Source: Bacillus sp. RO1
GTDB taxonomy: Bacteria > Bacillota > Bacilli > Bacillales > Bacillaceae_I
Assembly: GCF_012524115.1 (NCBI RefSeq)
Contig: NZ_JAAZWB010000090.1
Coordinates: 1 to 64,000, forward strand
Reading direction: 5' to 3'
DNA length: 64,000 nt
The notes under the pieces are model-generated. The model was not told the DNA's origin and did not search any database. It worked only from the letters and a program-made list of their open reading frames with translations. The position numbers and the translations under genes are program-made. Shown here in pieces: positions 43,926 to 52,219 of this stretch (within the stretch, counting starts at the first letter, position 1; each line of letters opens with the position of its first letter).

Positions 43926-44137
43926 TGTCCGAAGATTTAGGATTTTTGACCGAAGTTTCCGCGATTTTGACCAAAGATTTGACGAAGTTGACCGAAGATT
44001 GACGTTAAATGACCGAACAAAATTATTGAGTGTCCAAAGGAGGAGAAAAATTGACCGTACCCCACCCTCAATTGTCCGAACCTCCTGTTGAAATACGAGA
44101 AAAGTGTCAAAACCAAGGTACAAAATGACCGAACACA
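43926..44137. repeat. degenerate array, exact 21-bp period
   Basis: TGACCGAAG-type motifs (also TGTCCGAAG, TGACCAAAG, TGTCCAAAG) start at 43926, 43947, 43968, 43989, 44010, 44031, 44052 and 44073, each 21 bases apart, with a decayed copy at 44094. Two more at 44105 and 44126 keep the spacing but are shifted by about half a period. Because 21 is divisible by three, long spurious frames run through it on both strands. The array fills the 530-base gap between map and the OsmC gene. Confidence 0.88.
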
Positions 44138-44276
44138 TTTTGAAGTGGATAAAAGCATTTGTTTTTGCTTATTTCGTGCAAATTTAGCCCCATTTTTTAA
44201 GATCCATCCTTAATAAGAAAGACCAATTACCTAAAACCATTTCTAGTAAGGGCACCCCTAATCCCACAACCTAAAA

Positions 44277-44306
44277 AAGCACCATCCAACTCAATGGACA
44301 GTGCTT
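44277..44306 (-). terminator. terminator after the OsmC gene
   Basis: Minus strand AAGCAC ... GTGCTT with inner pairing CATT/ATG-type, then six T, ten bases past the stop. Confidence 0.75.
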
Positions 44307-44315
44307 CAAAATATA

Positions 44316-44696
44316 TCAAACCAATTCAAATGACTCTTCAACTTCAATGCTGCCCTTAACAGATTGGACCATTGGACAGTTCTTGCTGGCAAGCTCGATG
44401 GCAGATTCGATTTTACTTTCTACCAAGTCTTTTCCTTTAATTTTGTAATGAATATGTATTTTCTCAATTCGGTTCGCTTCTTTTTCATTACGTGTAACAT
44501 CTGCATTAATTGTGATATCCTCAATTTCCATGCGCTTCTTCTTTAGGATGCTCTTTAGAACGCCGCCACTGCAAACTGCGATGGAAGATACCATCAACTG
44601 ATACGGACGGAAACCGTATTGCTCATCTCCGGCAACATGTAACTCTCCATATTCTAGGTTCGTCTTAAATCCAACATCTCTCATTTTGAATTCCAT
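44316..44696 (-). CDS. OsmC/Ohr family protein
   Basis: 126 residues with the two redox cysteines of the family: VCSGG near residue 42 and NCPMVQS near residue 107. The fold is a swapped dimer that reduces organic hydroperoxides. The YGFRPYQLMVSSIAVCSGG segment is typical of the OsmC subgroup of bacilli. AAGGAGAT stands before the ATG. It is monocistronic, with a terminator. The substrate range (organic peroxide or otherwise) is not decided by sequence. Confidence 0.87.
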   Translation of the reverse strand: MEFKMRDVGFKTNLEYGELHVAGDEQYGFRPYQLMVSSIAVCSGGVLKSILKKKRMEIEDITINADVTRNEKEANRIEKIHIHYKIKGKDLVESKIESAIELASKNCPMVQSVKGSIEVEESFELV

Positions 44697-44845
44697 TTGG
44701 CTGTCATCTCCTTCTTTCTATAGAATAGCAAATCGGCAAATAATCCTGCCAGTTTTTTGTTTGCTACGTATTATCCATTCCAATATCATCACAAGTTATG
44801 TAAAATTAGGGTTGGTAAAAATACTAAATTTCGAGGTCGCATCTT

Positions 44846-46009
44846 ATGAATCGTTTCCGTTTTTGGATACTTGTATCCATTGTAGCAGTTTCCGGCTTTA
44901 GCCAAGGAATGCTGCTACCTTTAATTGCTGTCATATTTGAAAATAGTGGCGTCTCCTCCACATTGAATGGATTGAACGCTACTGCCTTATATATCGGAAT
45001 ATTACTTGCATCCCCTTTTATGGAACAACCTTTACGTAAATACGGCTATCGTCCAGTAATATTGGTCGGCGGATTTCTAGTTGTTGTATCTCTTGCCCTT
45101 TTTCCATTATGGCAGAGCTTTTGGTTCTGGTTTATTTTACGGTTGTTAATCGGGATAGGGGACCATGCCTTGCACTTTGCAACACAAACGTGGATAACAT
45201 CCTTCTCTGCTGAAAATGTACGCGGCCGAAATATTTCTTTATACGGGGTGTTTTTTGGGATAGGCTTTGCAACTGGACCATTAATGACTCCACTGGTTGA
45301 AATTAATCAGGCCCTACCTTTTATCGTTTCCTCCATTCTTTGTTTGATAGGTTGGTTGTTCTTATTCTTCTTGAAAAATGAGCACCCGGAACAAGAACTT
45401 GGAGTGAATTCCTTCTTCGAGACCATCAAGCGTTTTCGTAAAGCCTGGAAATACGGCTGGATTGCTTTCCTGCCCCCTCTAGGCTATGGCTTCTTGGAAG
45501 CTTCTTTGAACGGAAGCTTCCCTATATATGCTTTGCGAACTGGAATTGAGGTTCGAAGTGTTTCTGTATTACTTGCTTCCTTTGCTATCGGAGGAATCGT
45601 TTTCCAGCTGCCCCTTGGTATATTGAGCGACAAATTTGGTCGTCGGAATATCTTACTGGTTATTCTTTCCCTTGGATGCTTAAGTTTTGTGACCGCAAGT
45701 TTTCTAGAAGGTACATTTATTGCATTGGCAGTATGCATCTTCATTGCAGGAATGCTTGTGGGATCTACCTTCTCGCTCGGTATCAGCTACATGACAGACC
45801 TTATGCCAAAAAACTTGCTCCCTACTGGTAACCTTATGTGTGGCATTGCTTTTAGTATTGGGAGTCTGGGCGGGCCATTCTTTGGAGGACTTTTTATTCA
45901 ATACTTTTCTGACGTCAGCTTTTTCCACATCATCAGCTTTTTGCTGTTTGTGATATTTCTGTTAACGTACACTTTTGGCGAACGCGGATTAGTTGCGGTG
46001 AAAGGATAG
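44846..46009 (+). CDS. major facilitator superfamily transporter
   Basis: 387 residues, twelve predicted transmembrane helices. The conserved loop between helices 2 and 3 is weak (EQPLRKYGYRPV), while the second-half copy is clear (GILSDKFGRRNILLV). The helices are rich in Gly and Phe, as in drug or sugar efflux families. No substrate can be assigned. It is transcribed divergently from the OsmC gene and ends at a terminator shared with the convergent anti-sigma gene. Confidence 0.85.
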   Translation: MNRFRFWILVSIVAVSGFSQGMLLPLIAVIFENSGVSSTLNGLNATALYIGILLASPFMEQPLRKYGYRPVILVGGFLVVVSLALFPLWQSFWFWFILRLLIGIGDHALHFATQTWITSFSAENVRGRNISLYGVFFGIGFATGPLMTPLVEINQALPFIVSSILCLIGWLFLFFLKNEHPEQELGVNSFFETIKRFRKAWKYGWIAFLPPLGYGFLEASLNGSFPIYALRTGIEVRSVSVLLASFAIGGIVFQLPLGILSDKFGRRNILLVILSLGCLSFVTASFLEGTFIALAVCIFIAGMLVGSTFSLGISYMTDLMPKNLLPTGNLMCGIAFSIGSLGGPFFGGLFIQYFSDVSFFHIISFLLFVIFLLTYTFGERGLVAVKG

Positions 46010-46027
46010 TGCAACAATATATGAAAG

Positions 46028-46053
46028 AAGCGTATCCCATACGGAATACGCTT
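46028..46053 (+). terminator. terminator after the MFS gene
   Basis: Stem AAGCGTAT / ATACGCTT, loop of ten, then TTTTC. On the other strand TTCTTTC makes it weakly bidirectional for the convergent gene. Confidence 0.75.
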
Positions 46054-46081
46054 TTTTCTTTATTGTTTATCCAAAGATTTT

Positions 46082-47095
46082 TTAACGATACTCTTCAGGA
46101 ATCCATTCTTCTAATGGTTCGAACATAATTTCACTTGTTGAAGCGTATACTGCCTCGATATACTGATCATTTTTAAATTTATACACATAAATCTTCTCGC
46201 CATTATGTGTTATCTCTTCAAGAAATTCCAAATCTTTACTCCATGATTCTCGAGAGGCTTTCATTTCCTCAAACGTTATATTAAGGAGTTCCTCTTCAAC
46301 CCCTACCCTTTGCCAATCATCCAGTACCCATCGTTCATCTTCTTTGATTACTGTGTAATACACTGTCTCTGCTGGACTAAGATATGATTGAAGACCGATA
46401 GTGGATATAACAATTTTATTAGTTGTATTCTCCTTAATCGTATAACGAATGTCAAAATCTCTAGATGGAATAAAGTTTGCATCAGATGGAGTGTAGAAAT
46501 ATTGTGTGATATCTTTTAGATGTCCTTCTACCATTGATTCAGAAGCATATTTTCTCAATTCCGGTTTTAGAATCTCGAAATTTGGAGGATTGCCAGCAAT
46601 ATTATCCCAATTATATTCACTTCCCATATCATAATAGGTCTGAATGATTACCCCCATTAAGTTGTCAACAAGCGCTGGAATCTTCTCATCAGGTACAACA
46701 ATATCCTCATCTTTCTCTTCTGGCACTTCTAAAGTTTCCTTCTCCACTTCCGGAGATTCTAAAGTATCCTCTTCTTCATCCATTCTTTCAAGAGGTTCCT
46801 CCACCTCTTCTGGTGTTTCTGCGGGTTCCTCTTCTTCTGGTAAAATCACCGGAGTAGGGTCATCCGACATTCCAGGTTCATTTTGCAAGAAATCTAGCTG
46901 GGAAAGAGTGAACAGGCATACAAGGACCGCTGCAGCCACAAGCGCAGAATAATAACCTATAGGACTCTTTCTTTTTTTAACATGGATTCCTTGGAGTATT
47001 CTGTTTTTCTCATCGGAGGTTACGGTTATTTTAGTCAAGAGCAAACGATTTAGATCCTTATCCAGGTTATCTAGGTTATTTATTTTTCTTCCCAA
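46082..47095 (-). CDS. membrane anti-sigma factor with acidic linker
   Basis: 337 residues. The N-terminal cytoplasmic part (1-45) could bind a sigma factor. One transmembrane helix follows (about 49-66; YYSALVAAAVLVCLFTLS), then an external linker of about 70 residues made almost only of Glu, Pro, Asp and Val (repeats of the EPAETPEEVEEP kind), then a globular domain (about 150-337). The start is TTG inside the end of the sigma gene (16-bp overlap), so production is coupled. The layout recalls RsiX, though I see no strong sequence match. The linker may span the cell wall. Confidence 0.75.
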   Translation of the reverse strand: MGRKINNLDNLDKDLNRLLLTKITVTSDEKNRILQGIHVKKRKSPIGYYSALVAAAVLVCLFTLSQLDFLQNEPGMSDDPTPVILPEEEEPAETPEEVEEPLERMDEEEDTLESPEVEKETLEVPEEKDEDIVVPDEKIPALVDNLMGVIIQTYYDMGSEYNWDNIAGNPPNFEILKPELRKYASESMVEGHLKDITQYFYTPSDANFIPSRDFDIRYTIKENTTNKIVISTIGLQSYLSPAETVYYTVIKEDERWVLDDWQRVGVEEELLNITFEEMKASRESWSKDLEFLEEITHNGEKIYVYKFKNDQYIEAVYASTSEIMFEPLEEWIPEEYR

Positions 47096-47631
47096 GTATC
47101 CCCACCCCTTTCCAATGTAACTTTCAATTTTTCACGAGCCCTGAAAAGCCGGGATTTAATTGTATTTTCATTTAATTGTAGAATATCCACAATTTCCGCT
47201 ATTGATAAATCTTTATAATAGAATAGAATAATTACCTCCCGGAGCTTGATTGGTAGCTCCAATACTTCTTGTATAAGCTCCTTCTTTTCCATTTCCAAGA
47301 GCGTATCAGATTCAGGTGTATTTACCTCGAGAAATGGGGGCTCTACCTCTGCTTTAGAGACAAGATTTCGAAAACTCCACAATTTCAATGCATCCTTCGA
47401 CTTATTAACTGTAATTCTTATTAACCAAGTTTTATAGGAGCTCTCCTTTCTAAAAGAATCAAGATGATGATAACAGCTAATAAAAACTTCCTGTATAATA
47501 TCTTCGGCAAGGGACTCGTCTTTAACATAGAGAAATGCTATGCGTTTCAATTCTGTTCCATAATCATCTATTAGGCCTTCAAGTAAATTTTCTTTTGAAT
47601 AAAACACTTTATTTTCCACCATATTTCCCAT
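47080..47631 (-). CDS. ECF RNA polymerase sigma factor
   Basis: 183 residues. Sigma region 2 (YGTELKRIAFLYVKDESLAEDIIQEVFI then SSYKTWLIRITVNKSKD) and region 4 (LPIKLREVIILFYYKDLSIAEI and LQLNENTIKSRLFRAREKLK) are present. It belongs to the extracytoplasmic-function group and is controlled by the membrane protein encoded next to it. GGGAGGAGG before this ATG decides the start; the frame is open 24 codons upstream. A GAAAC-N17-CGTC promoter immediately upstream suggests autoregulation. The exact relation to SigX, SigM or YlaC is not resolved. Confidence 0.88.
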   Translation of the reverse strand: MGNMVENKVFYSKENLLEGLIDDYGTELKRIAFLYVKDESLAEDIIQEVFISCYHHLDSFRKESSYKTWLIRITVNKSKDALKLWSFRNLVSKAEVEPPFLEVNTPESDTLLEMEKKELIQEVLELPIKLREVIILFYYKDLSIAEIVDILQLNENTIKSRLFRAREKLKVTLERGGDTWEEK

Positions 47632-47654
47632 ATTCCTCCTCCCTTCCCAATATA

Positions 47655-47680
47655 GACGACGCTCGGAGTAGGGTAGTTTC
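47655..47680 (-). promoter_or_regulatory. ECF-type autoregulatory promoter candidate
   Basis: Minus strand GAAAC (47676-47680), 17-base spacer, CGTC (47655-47658). This is the ECF-type promoter pattern, and it lies 24 bases before the sigma-factor ATG. Confidence 0.5.
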
Positions 47681-47719
47681 TTATTCTGTAAAAATAGGTT
47701 CAATAATTGGTTCCAATAA

Positions 47720-47758
47720 AAAACACCGGTTGTCCTAAAATAGAATAACCGATGTTTT
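47720..47758 (-). terminator. terminator after the zinc-ribbon microprotein gene
   Basis: Minus-strand stem AAAACATCGGTT / AACCGGTGTTTT (one G-U pair), followed by TTATTGG. The fact that the mismatch is tolerated only on the minus strand supports that direction. Confidence 0.65.
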
Positions 47759-47834
47759 TAGCAGATTATTAATTCTAGAGACTTTGGTTGGTAATAGTTT
47801 AAGCATCATCTAAATGGACGATTTGATACACATA

Positions 47835-47972
47835 TTAATATGGTACATATGCTCTTCTATCCGCATAAGTTTTGCATAGGGTACAGCAGTAAATCTTTTT
47901 GTTCTTTTCCTTGTAAGTGAAATAGGTTCTTACTTTTTTCTTACAAATATAACATGTCTTTTTGAAAAACAT
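47835..47972 (-). CDS. 45-residue zinc-ribbon microprotein
   Basis: A short frame in the gap beside the SRPBCC gene. AAAAGGAG stands eight bases before the ATG. The protein is very basic and has two CxxC pairs, C7-Y-I-C10 and C30-T-L-C33, about 20 residues apart, which is the spacing of a single zinc ribbon. It starts 29 bases after the SRPBCC gene and a terminator follows 77 bases later. It may bind RNA or protein. I do not recognise a named family. Confidence 0.65.
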   Translation of the reverse strand: MFFKKTCYICKKKVRTYFTYKEKNKKIYCCTLCKTYADRRAYVPY

Positions 47973-48001
47973 TAATAGTCTCCTTTTTCCTGTCCCAGAA
48001 T

Positions 48002-48439
48002 TTATTGGTTTTCCAAAATCCCCTTAATTTTCTTCAAATCTTTCTCGTTTGCCTTTTTCATCATAGTTGCCATAACAGGTGAAAACAATTTGGAAAAGCC
48101 CTTTGGCTCTCCCTTGTTTTGAAGTGTCATCTTAGTTGTATTGGTATTTATTGCAGTCCATGTATAAGTGGTTTCCATTGGGAACGGTCCCTGTGAAGTT
48201 TTCATCGTTAATTTTTCACCTGGTAAATATTCAACAACTTCATATATGTACGCGAGTTCCTTGCCAAGAAATTTTGCCCGAAACGCAATTTGTGAACCTA
48301 GCTGCAAAGGTTTTGGTGTCATCCAATCGGATGAATCGATGTTATCATACCAAACAGGCGCATGATCAGGATCGGACGCATAGTCCGCTACTTGCATTTT
48401 TGAGCAGTTAATTATTATCTCTGTTGTAACATTCACCAT
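48002..48439 (-). CDS. SRPBCC-fold (polyketide cyclase/START-like) protein
   Basis: 145 residues, helix-grip fold: an N-terminal strand VNVTTEIIINCSKMQVADYASDPDHAP (residues 2-28) is followed by WYDNIDS, PLQLGSQIAFRAKFLGKEL and YTWTAINTNTTKMTL. A C-terminal long helix (FSPVMATMMKKANEKDLKKIKGIL region) completes the family pattern. The fold binds hydrophobic ligands in a deep cavity. The ligand is unknown. CAGGAGGA stands before the ATG. It is probably co-transcribed with the zinc-ribbon microprotein. Confidence 0.82.
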   Translation of the reverse strand: MVNVTTEIIINCSKMQVADYASDPDHAPVWYDNIDSSDWMTPKPLQLGSQIAFRAKFLGKELAYIYEVVEYLPGEKLTMKTSQGPFPMETTYTWTAINTNTTKMTLQNKGEPKGFSKLFSPVMATMMKKANEKDLKKIKGILENQ

Positions 48440-48604
48440 AAATTATCCTCCTGACTTTACAAACCTCTATATAATGTTTAATCCTACCATACCGCTAGCT
48501 TCTGGCGTATATTCCCTTACAACAACTTTTCCCTTTATCACAACACCTCATTACCGCGACATAAAGGGGTCTGACCCATTTTTAAAAAATTTTTCAAAAA
48601 GTTG

Positions 48605-48633
48605 TTCCATTTCTAAATATTCTGTTATATAAT
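48605..48633 (+). promoter_or_regulatory. promoter of the BH0509-type gene
   Basis: -35 TTCCAT (weak), 17-base spacer, -10 TATAAT (48628-48633), about 50 bases before the ATG. Confidence 0.45.
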
Positions 48634-48682
48634 AATATCAACCAAACATACACTGTACTAATACAAAGGAGGAGAAGGAAAC

Positions 48683-48832
48683 ATGAGCAGACAGGAACGT
48701 AAGAATATGATTAATTTTATTGAAGTGATGAAGAAGGCAGATCGCGAATCACTGGCTTTTATGACGGATGCGGACATCGAGCATTTATACAATAACGTGT
48801 ACGAGCAAATGATGATTCAGCAAAGCCTTTAA
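48683..48832 (+). CDS. BH0509 family small protein
   Basis: 49 residues (MSRQERKNMINFIEVMKKAD, then SLAFMTDADIEHLYNNVYEQ). This matches the small uncharacterised BH0509 family of bacilli. A very strong AAAGGAGGAGAAGG site precedes the ATG, and a bidirectional terminator begins nine bases after the stop. Two amphipathic helices are likely. Function is unknown. Confidence 0.8.
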   Translation: MSRQERKNMINFIEVMKKADRESLAFMTDADIEHLYNNVYEQMMIQQSL

Positions 48833-48840
48833 ACAAACGA

Positions 48841-48884
48841 AAAAACTGCAATCCTCCTCTATCAAGCGGAAGATTGCAGTTTTT
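48841..48884. terminator. bidirectional terminator
   Basis: 13-bp perfect stem AAAAACTGCAATC / GATTGCAGTTTTT. It ends the small BH0509-type gene on the plus strand, and on the minus strand it begins inside the last codons of the EamA transporter gene. Confidence 0.88.
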
Positions 48885-49821
48885 CTTTTTGTTCGTTTAT
48901 TGCTGGCTTCTGTCCATTAACAATAATAATCCCAACAACCACAAGTGTTAAGCCAATTAAAATCGTATAGTGCATAATCTCATCTAAAAACACACCAGAT
49001 AACAGCACACCAAACACTGGTACAAGGAACAGGTACATCGACACTTTCCCAACCTTGTTATATTTCATGACGTTGTTCCACAATATAAAGCCTGCTGCTG
49101 AAAGAAATGCCAGATACACCACAAGCAACAGCGTAAAACCATTAAATTCAAACGGTAGAAACCCTGCACTCGCTCCACCAACGACGATCAATCCCACTGA
49201 TCCGAACAACATCTGATACGCCGTTAGATACGACACATTCATTGTAGCCGCGCGTTCTCTTGCCATAATGTTTCCGTAAGCAGAAGCCATCATCGCCAAC
49301 AACAGAAGTAACTCCCCTATCCCAAATTGAACACCAGCACCGGCTTTTGGCAAATTAACCACCAACACCCCGCTAAACCCCAATGCTATACCAAGCCATT
49401 TCCTAACAGACAAGGAATCATCGGCATATAAAAAATGAGCAAACAAAATCTGAAAAAACGAGGCTGTCCCGGCGATCACAGCTCCTTGCATGCCAGTTGA
49501 ATAACTTAATCCAAAGTAAAACAATAAATATTGCAAGAACGTTTGGACAAGCCCCAGCTGTGCCAATGGAACAATCGTCGCTCGTCTCAGTTTTAGCGAT
49601 TGCTTGAATAGGGTAAAAAATATAAAGATCATGGCACCTGCGAGGAAGAATCGATACCCCGCAAACAAAAGCTGTTTGTCGTATTCATTAGCCCCTATAT
49701 CTAAAGCAGTATAACTTAGTTTTATGGCAGGAAAAGCACTGCCCCATAGAAATGTCGCAAACATTGCCGCTGCAATGATACCAAGCTTGCTTGTGAAAAA
49801 TTTTTCAGCCTTCACGGCCAT
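48862..49821 (-). CDS. EamA/DMT-family transporter
   Basis: 319 residues, ten predicted transmembrane helices in two EamA repeats (about 15-150 and 165-300). Typical family motifs are ATFLWGSAFPAIK at the start and AYGNIMARERA at the second repeat. Members move amino acids, nucleotides or other metabolites, most often outward, and the substrate is not readable. GGAGAGAAGG precedes the ATG. The last six codons lie within the terminator stem. Confidence 0.87.
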   Translation of the reverse strand: MAVKAEKFFTSKLGIIAAAMFATFLWGSAFPAIKLSYTALDIGANEYDKQLLFAGYRFFLAGAMIFIFFTLFKQSLKLRRATIVPLAQLGLVQTFLQYLLFYFGLSYSTGMQGAVIAGTASFFQILFAHFLYADDSLSVRKWLGIALGFSGVLVVNLPKAGAGVQFGIGELLLLLAMMASAYGNIMARERAATMNVSYLTAYQMLFGSVGLIVVGGASAGFLPFEFNGFTLLLVVYLAFLSAAGFILWNNVMKYNKVGKVSMYLFLVPVFGVLLSGVFLDEIMHYTILIGLTLVVVGIIIVNGQKPAINEQKEKLQSSA

Positions 49822-49999
49822 TCACCTTCTCTCCAAGCTACATTATACACAGAAGAATTACATATTACATACTGTATAGTCTTGGAAAAGAAAAAATACT
49901 GGTAATCTCCAGCGCAATAATCTATAATAATAACTAGATAATAATTAATATAATTTATTGATAATTACTCTCAGTAAGTAATACCCCTTATAAAGTGTT

Positions 50000-50023
50000 G
50001 CTGCTATCACCATAGATGGCAGC
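50000..50023 (+). promoter_or_regulatory. attenuator-like hairpin in the zosA leader
   Basis: 9-bp stem GCTGCTATC / GATGGCAGC (one G-U), loop ACCATA, followed by TTTCGTCTTTT. It lies about 60 bases before the zosA ATG, in an AT-rich leader, with no gene ending between. It could be an attenuator. A promoter upstream of it was not clear. Confidence 0.4.
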
Positions 50024-50083
50024 TTTCGTCTTTTAATAAGGCTAATGATGTTGATTATTTTTCTCAATTAGGAGGTTGATTAC

Positions 50084-51985
50084 ATGAAAGAAATGACAGA
50101 AAGTCTACAAGAAGAATCAGTTCTCACCAGGTTCACCACTCATATAGAACTAGTTTTTGCAATTATTTCAGGGGTACTAATTTTTACAGGTTGGATTCTA
50201 CTAAAGTTTGATATTCAAACCGCTGCTGTCCCTATATTCATTCTCTCATTTTTGATTGGTGGGTACTTTAAAGCCAAAGAAGGCATACAAGATACCATCG
50301 AAGAAAAAGAATTGAATGTGGAAATGCTCATGATCATTGCTGCCATAGGTGCAGCCATCATTGGGTATTGGATGGAAGGCGCCATCCTTATCTTCATCTT
50401 CGCATTAAGTGGCGCTTTAGAAACATACACAATGAACCGGAGTCAAAAAGAAATTTCTGCCCTCATGGACATTCAGCCTGAAGAAGCATTAAGAATATTG
50501 GATGACAAGGAAGAACGAGTGCATATTTCCGAACTTGCCTTAGGTGACCACGTACTTGTTAAACCTGGCGAACGCATCCCAACAGACGGAAACATTGTCA
50601 GAGGAGAATCCGCGATAGATGAAGCTGCTATCACCGGCGAATCGATCCCTCTTGAAAAAAAACAAGGTGATGGGGTCTATGCTGGAACCATGAACGTTAA
50701 CGGCTCAATAGTGGTGGAGGTCACCAAACTTTCTACAGAAACCTTGTTCCAAAAAATTATCAATCTTGTACAAAACGCTCAAAGTGAAAAATCTCCTTCT
50801 CAACAATTCTTGGAACGTTTTGAAGGACCGTATGTGAAAATTGTCCTTGGGGTTGTTGCCGTCATGATGGTACTCCCCCACTTCCTTCTCGGATGGAGCT
50901 GGAACGAAACCTTTTACCGGGCGATGATTTTACTGGTTGTTGCTTCTCCTTGTGCACTTGTTGCCTCCATTATGCCCGCAACATTGTCAGCGATCTCCAA
51001 TGGCGCGCGTAAAGGAATCTTGTTTAAAGGCGGCGTGCACCTGGAGAATTTAAGCCATCTGCAAGCCATCGCTTTTGATAAAACTGGGACGCTAACGAAA
51101 GGAAAGCCTGAAGTAACTGATGTGTTAGTCCGAGAAAATATAACGGAAGACGAATTCTTATATATTGTAGGTTCCATTGAAAGCTATTCTAACCACCCGC
51201 TCGCACAGGCAATTACAGCATATGCGCGAAAAAATAGCCCTAAACCGCTAATACGTCCGGATCACTTGGACGATAAAGCAGGCTGGGGAGTAAAAGGAAA
51301 CTTACATGATAAGGAATATCTCGTCGGCAAGGCAGATTATGTTGGGACAGATACTGCCAAATTGTTTGGGGATGGGATTGCAGAATCCTACACCAATGAA
51401 GGAAAAACGGTCGTTTATGTAAAAGATGAAGCAGGAATTGTCGGCATTCTAGCCTTAAAAGATGTTATCCGAAAAGAAACCGTAGAAGCTATCAAGCAAC
51501 TCCGTACTCTTGAGGTTCAGACCATTATGATTACTGGCGATAGCGAACGCACAGCTGCGGCCATTGCAGATCAGGCCGCTATTGGAAAATTTGTAGCGGA
51601 ATGCTTGCCAGAGACAAAAGTAGAAACCGTAAAAAATTTAAAAAAAGAATATAACATGGTCGGCATGGTTGGGGACGGGATAAATGATGCTCCGGCACTC
51701 GCAACAGCCAATGTGGGAATAGCAATGGGTGAAGGCACGGATGTAGCATTGGAAACTGCTGACGTTGTACTGATGAAAAATGATTTAGTGAAAATTGCTG
51801 AAGCCATAAAGCTATCGAAAAGAATGAACAAAATCATTAAACAAAATGTCATTTTTTCTATCACAGTAATTATGCTTCTAATCAGTTCCAACTTTCTTCA
51901 ATTCATTGACCTTCCGTTCGGTGTCATCGGCCATGAAGGCAGTACCATACTCGTTATCCTAAATGGGTTAAGGTTATTACGATAA
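50084..51985 (+). CDS. zosA: heavy-metal P1B-type ATPase, ZosA-like
   Basis: 633 residues. No N-terminal metal-binding domain. Six or more transmembrane helices carry the ion-site motif SPC (ASPCALVASIMP), the actuator loop TGES, phosphorylation site DKTGTLTKG, the HP dipeptide in SNHPLAQAI, and GDGINDAPAL. The run PATLSAISNGARKGILFKGG and the overall length resemble B. subtilis ZosA, a zinc-uptake ATPase under PerR control. CadA-like zinc/cadmium efflux is the main alternative. AGGAGGT precedes the ATG. AT-rich sequence upstream contains only imperfect PerR-box matches. Confidence 0.82.
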   Translation: MKEMTESLQEESVLTRFTTHIELVFAIISGVLIFTGWILLKFDIQTAAVPIFILSFLIGGYFKAKEGIQDTIEEKELNVEMLMIIAAIGAAIIGYWMEGAILIFIFALSGALETYTMNRSQKEISALMDIQPEEALRILDDKEERVHISELALGDHVLVKPGERIPTDGNIVRGESAIDEAAITGESIPLEKKQGDGVYAGTMNVNGSIVVEVTKLSTETLFQKIINLVQNAQSEKSPSQQFLERFEGPYVKIVLGVVAVMMVLPHFLLGWSWNETFYRAMILLVVASPCALVASIMPATLSAISNGARKGILFKGGVHLENLSHLQAIAFDKTGTLTKGKPEVTDVLVRENITEDEFLYIVGSIESYSNHPLAQAITAYARKNSPKPLIRPDHLDDKAGWGVKGNLHDKEYLVGKADYVGTDTAKLFGDGIAESYTNEGKTVVYVKDEAGIVGILALKDVIRKETVEAIKQLRTLEVQTIMITGDSERTAAAIADQAAIGKFVAECLPETKVETVKNLKKEYNMVGMVGDGINDAPALATANVGIAMGEGTDVALETADVVLMKNDLVKIAEAIKLSKRMNKIIKQNVIFSITVIMLLISSNFLQFIDLPFGVIGHEGSTILVILNGLRLLR

Positions 51986-51994
51986 ATTCACGAT

Positions 51995-52031
51995 AAAAAA
52001 GCAGCGAGGCAATGTCCCTCGCTGCTTTTTT
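51995..52031 (+). terminator. terminator after zosA
   Basis: 15-bp perfect stem AAAAAAGCAGCGAGG / CCTCGCTGCTTTTTT with a seven-base loop. Confidence 0.9.
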
Positions 52032-52036
52032 GCTAT

Positions 52037-52141
52037 CTAGTGATAACCGTTTTGCCCGTTCGCACTTCCTGAAGTTTTATTCTTCGGTTTGTGCTTAGAG
52101 TTTTGTTTTGTACCGCCATCTTTTTTCGTATGCTTTGTCAT
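52037..52141 (-). CDS. 34-residue hydrophilic small protein, possibly spore-associated
   Basis: MTKHTKKDGGTKQNSKHKPK then NKTSGSANGQNGYH: extremely hydrophilic, rich in Lys, Asn, Gln, Gly and Ser, and without hydrophobic core. CGGAGGGACC stands six to seven bases before the ATG. The composition resembles minor small acid-soluble spore proteins of bacilli, but I cannot match it to a named one. It lies convergent to zosA; the zosA terminator T run ends six bases from its stop. Confidence 0.6.
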   Translation of the reverse strand: MTKHTKKDGGTKQNSKHKPKNKTSGSANGQNGYH

Positions 52142-52219
52142 GAAAGGTCCCTCCGATTTGGTTAGAGTGTCTTTCAACAATAGATTTCCCCTTTAAGTGA
52201 AAAATTTTTCTGGGAATTT

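Noticed and set aside
43937-44158. Minus-strand frame with a heptapeptide pattern (FGQLRQI, FGHLTSI and so on)
   Set aside because: The heptad is a by-product of the 21-bp DNA repeat (three times seven). There is no ribosome site, and similar frames run on the other strand.
46644-46952. Serine-rich 102-residue plus-strand frame
   Set aside because: It is the antisense shadow of the Glu/Pro-rich linker of the anti-sigma gene.
49920-49980. PerR box upstream of zosA
   Set aside because: The best 15-mer (CTATAATAATAACTA) matches the consensus at only 10 of 14 positions in very AT-rich DNA, so it is not distinguishable from background.
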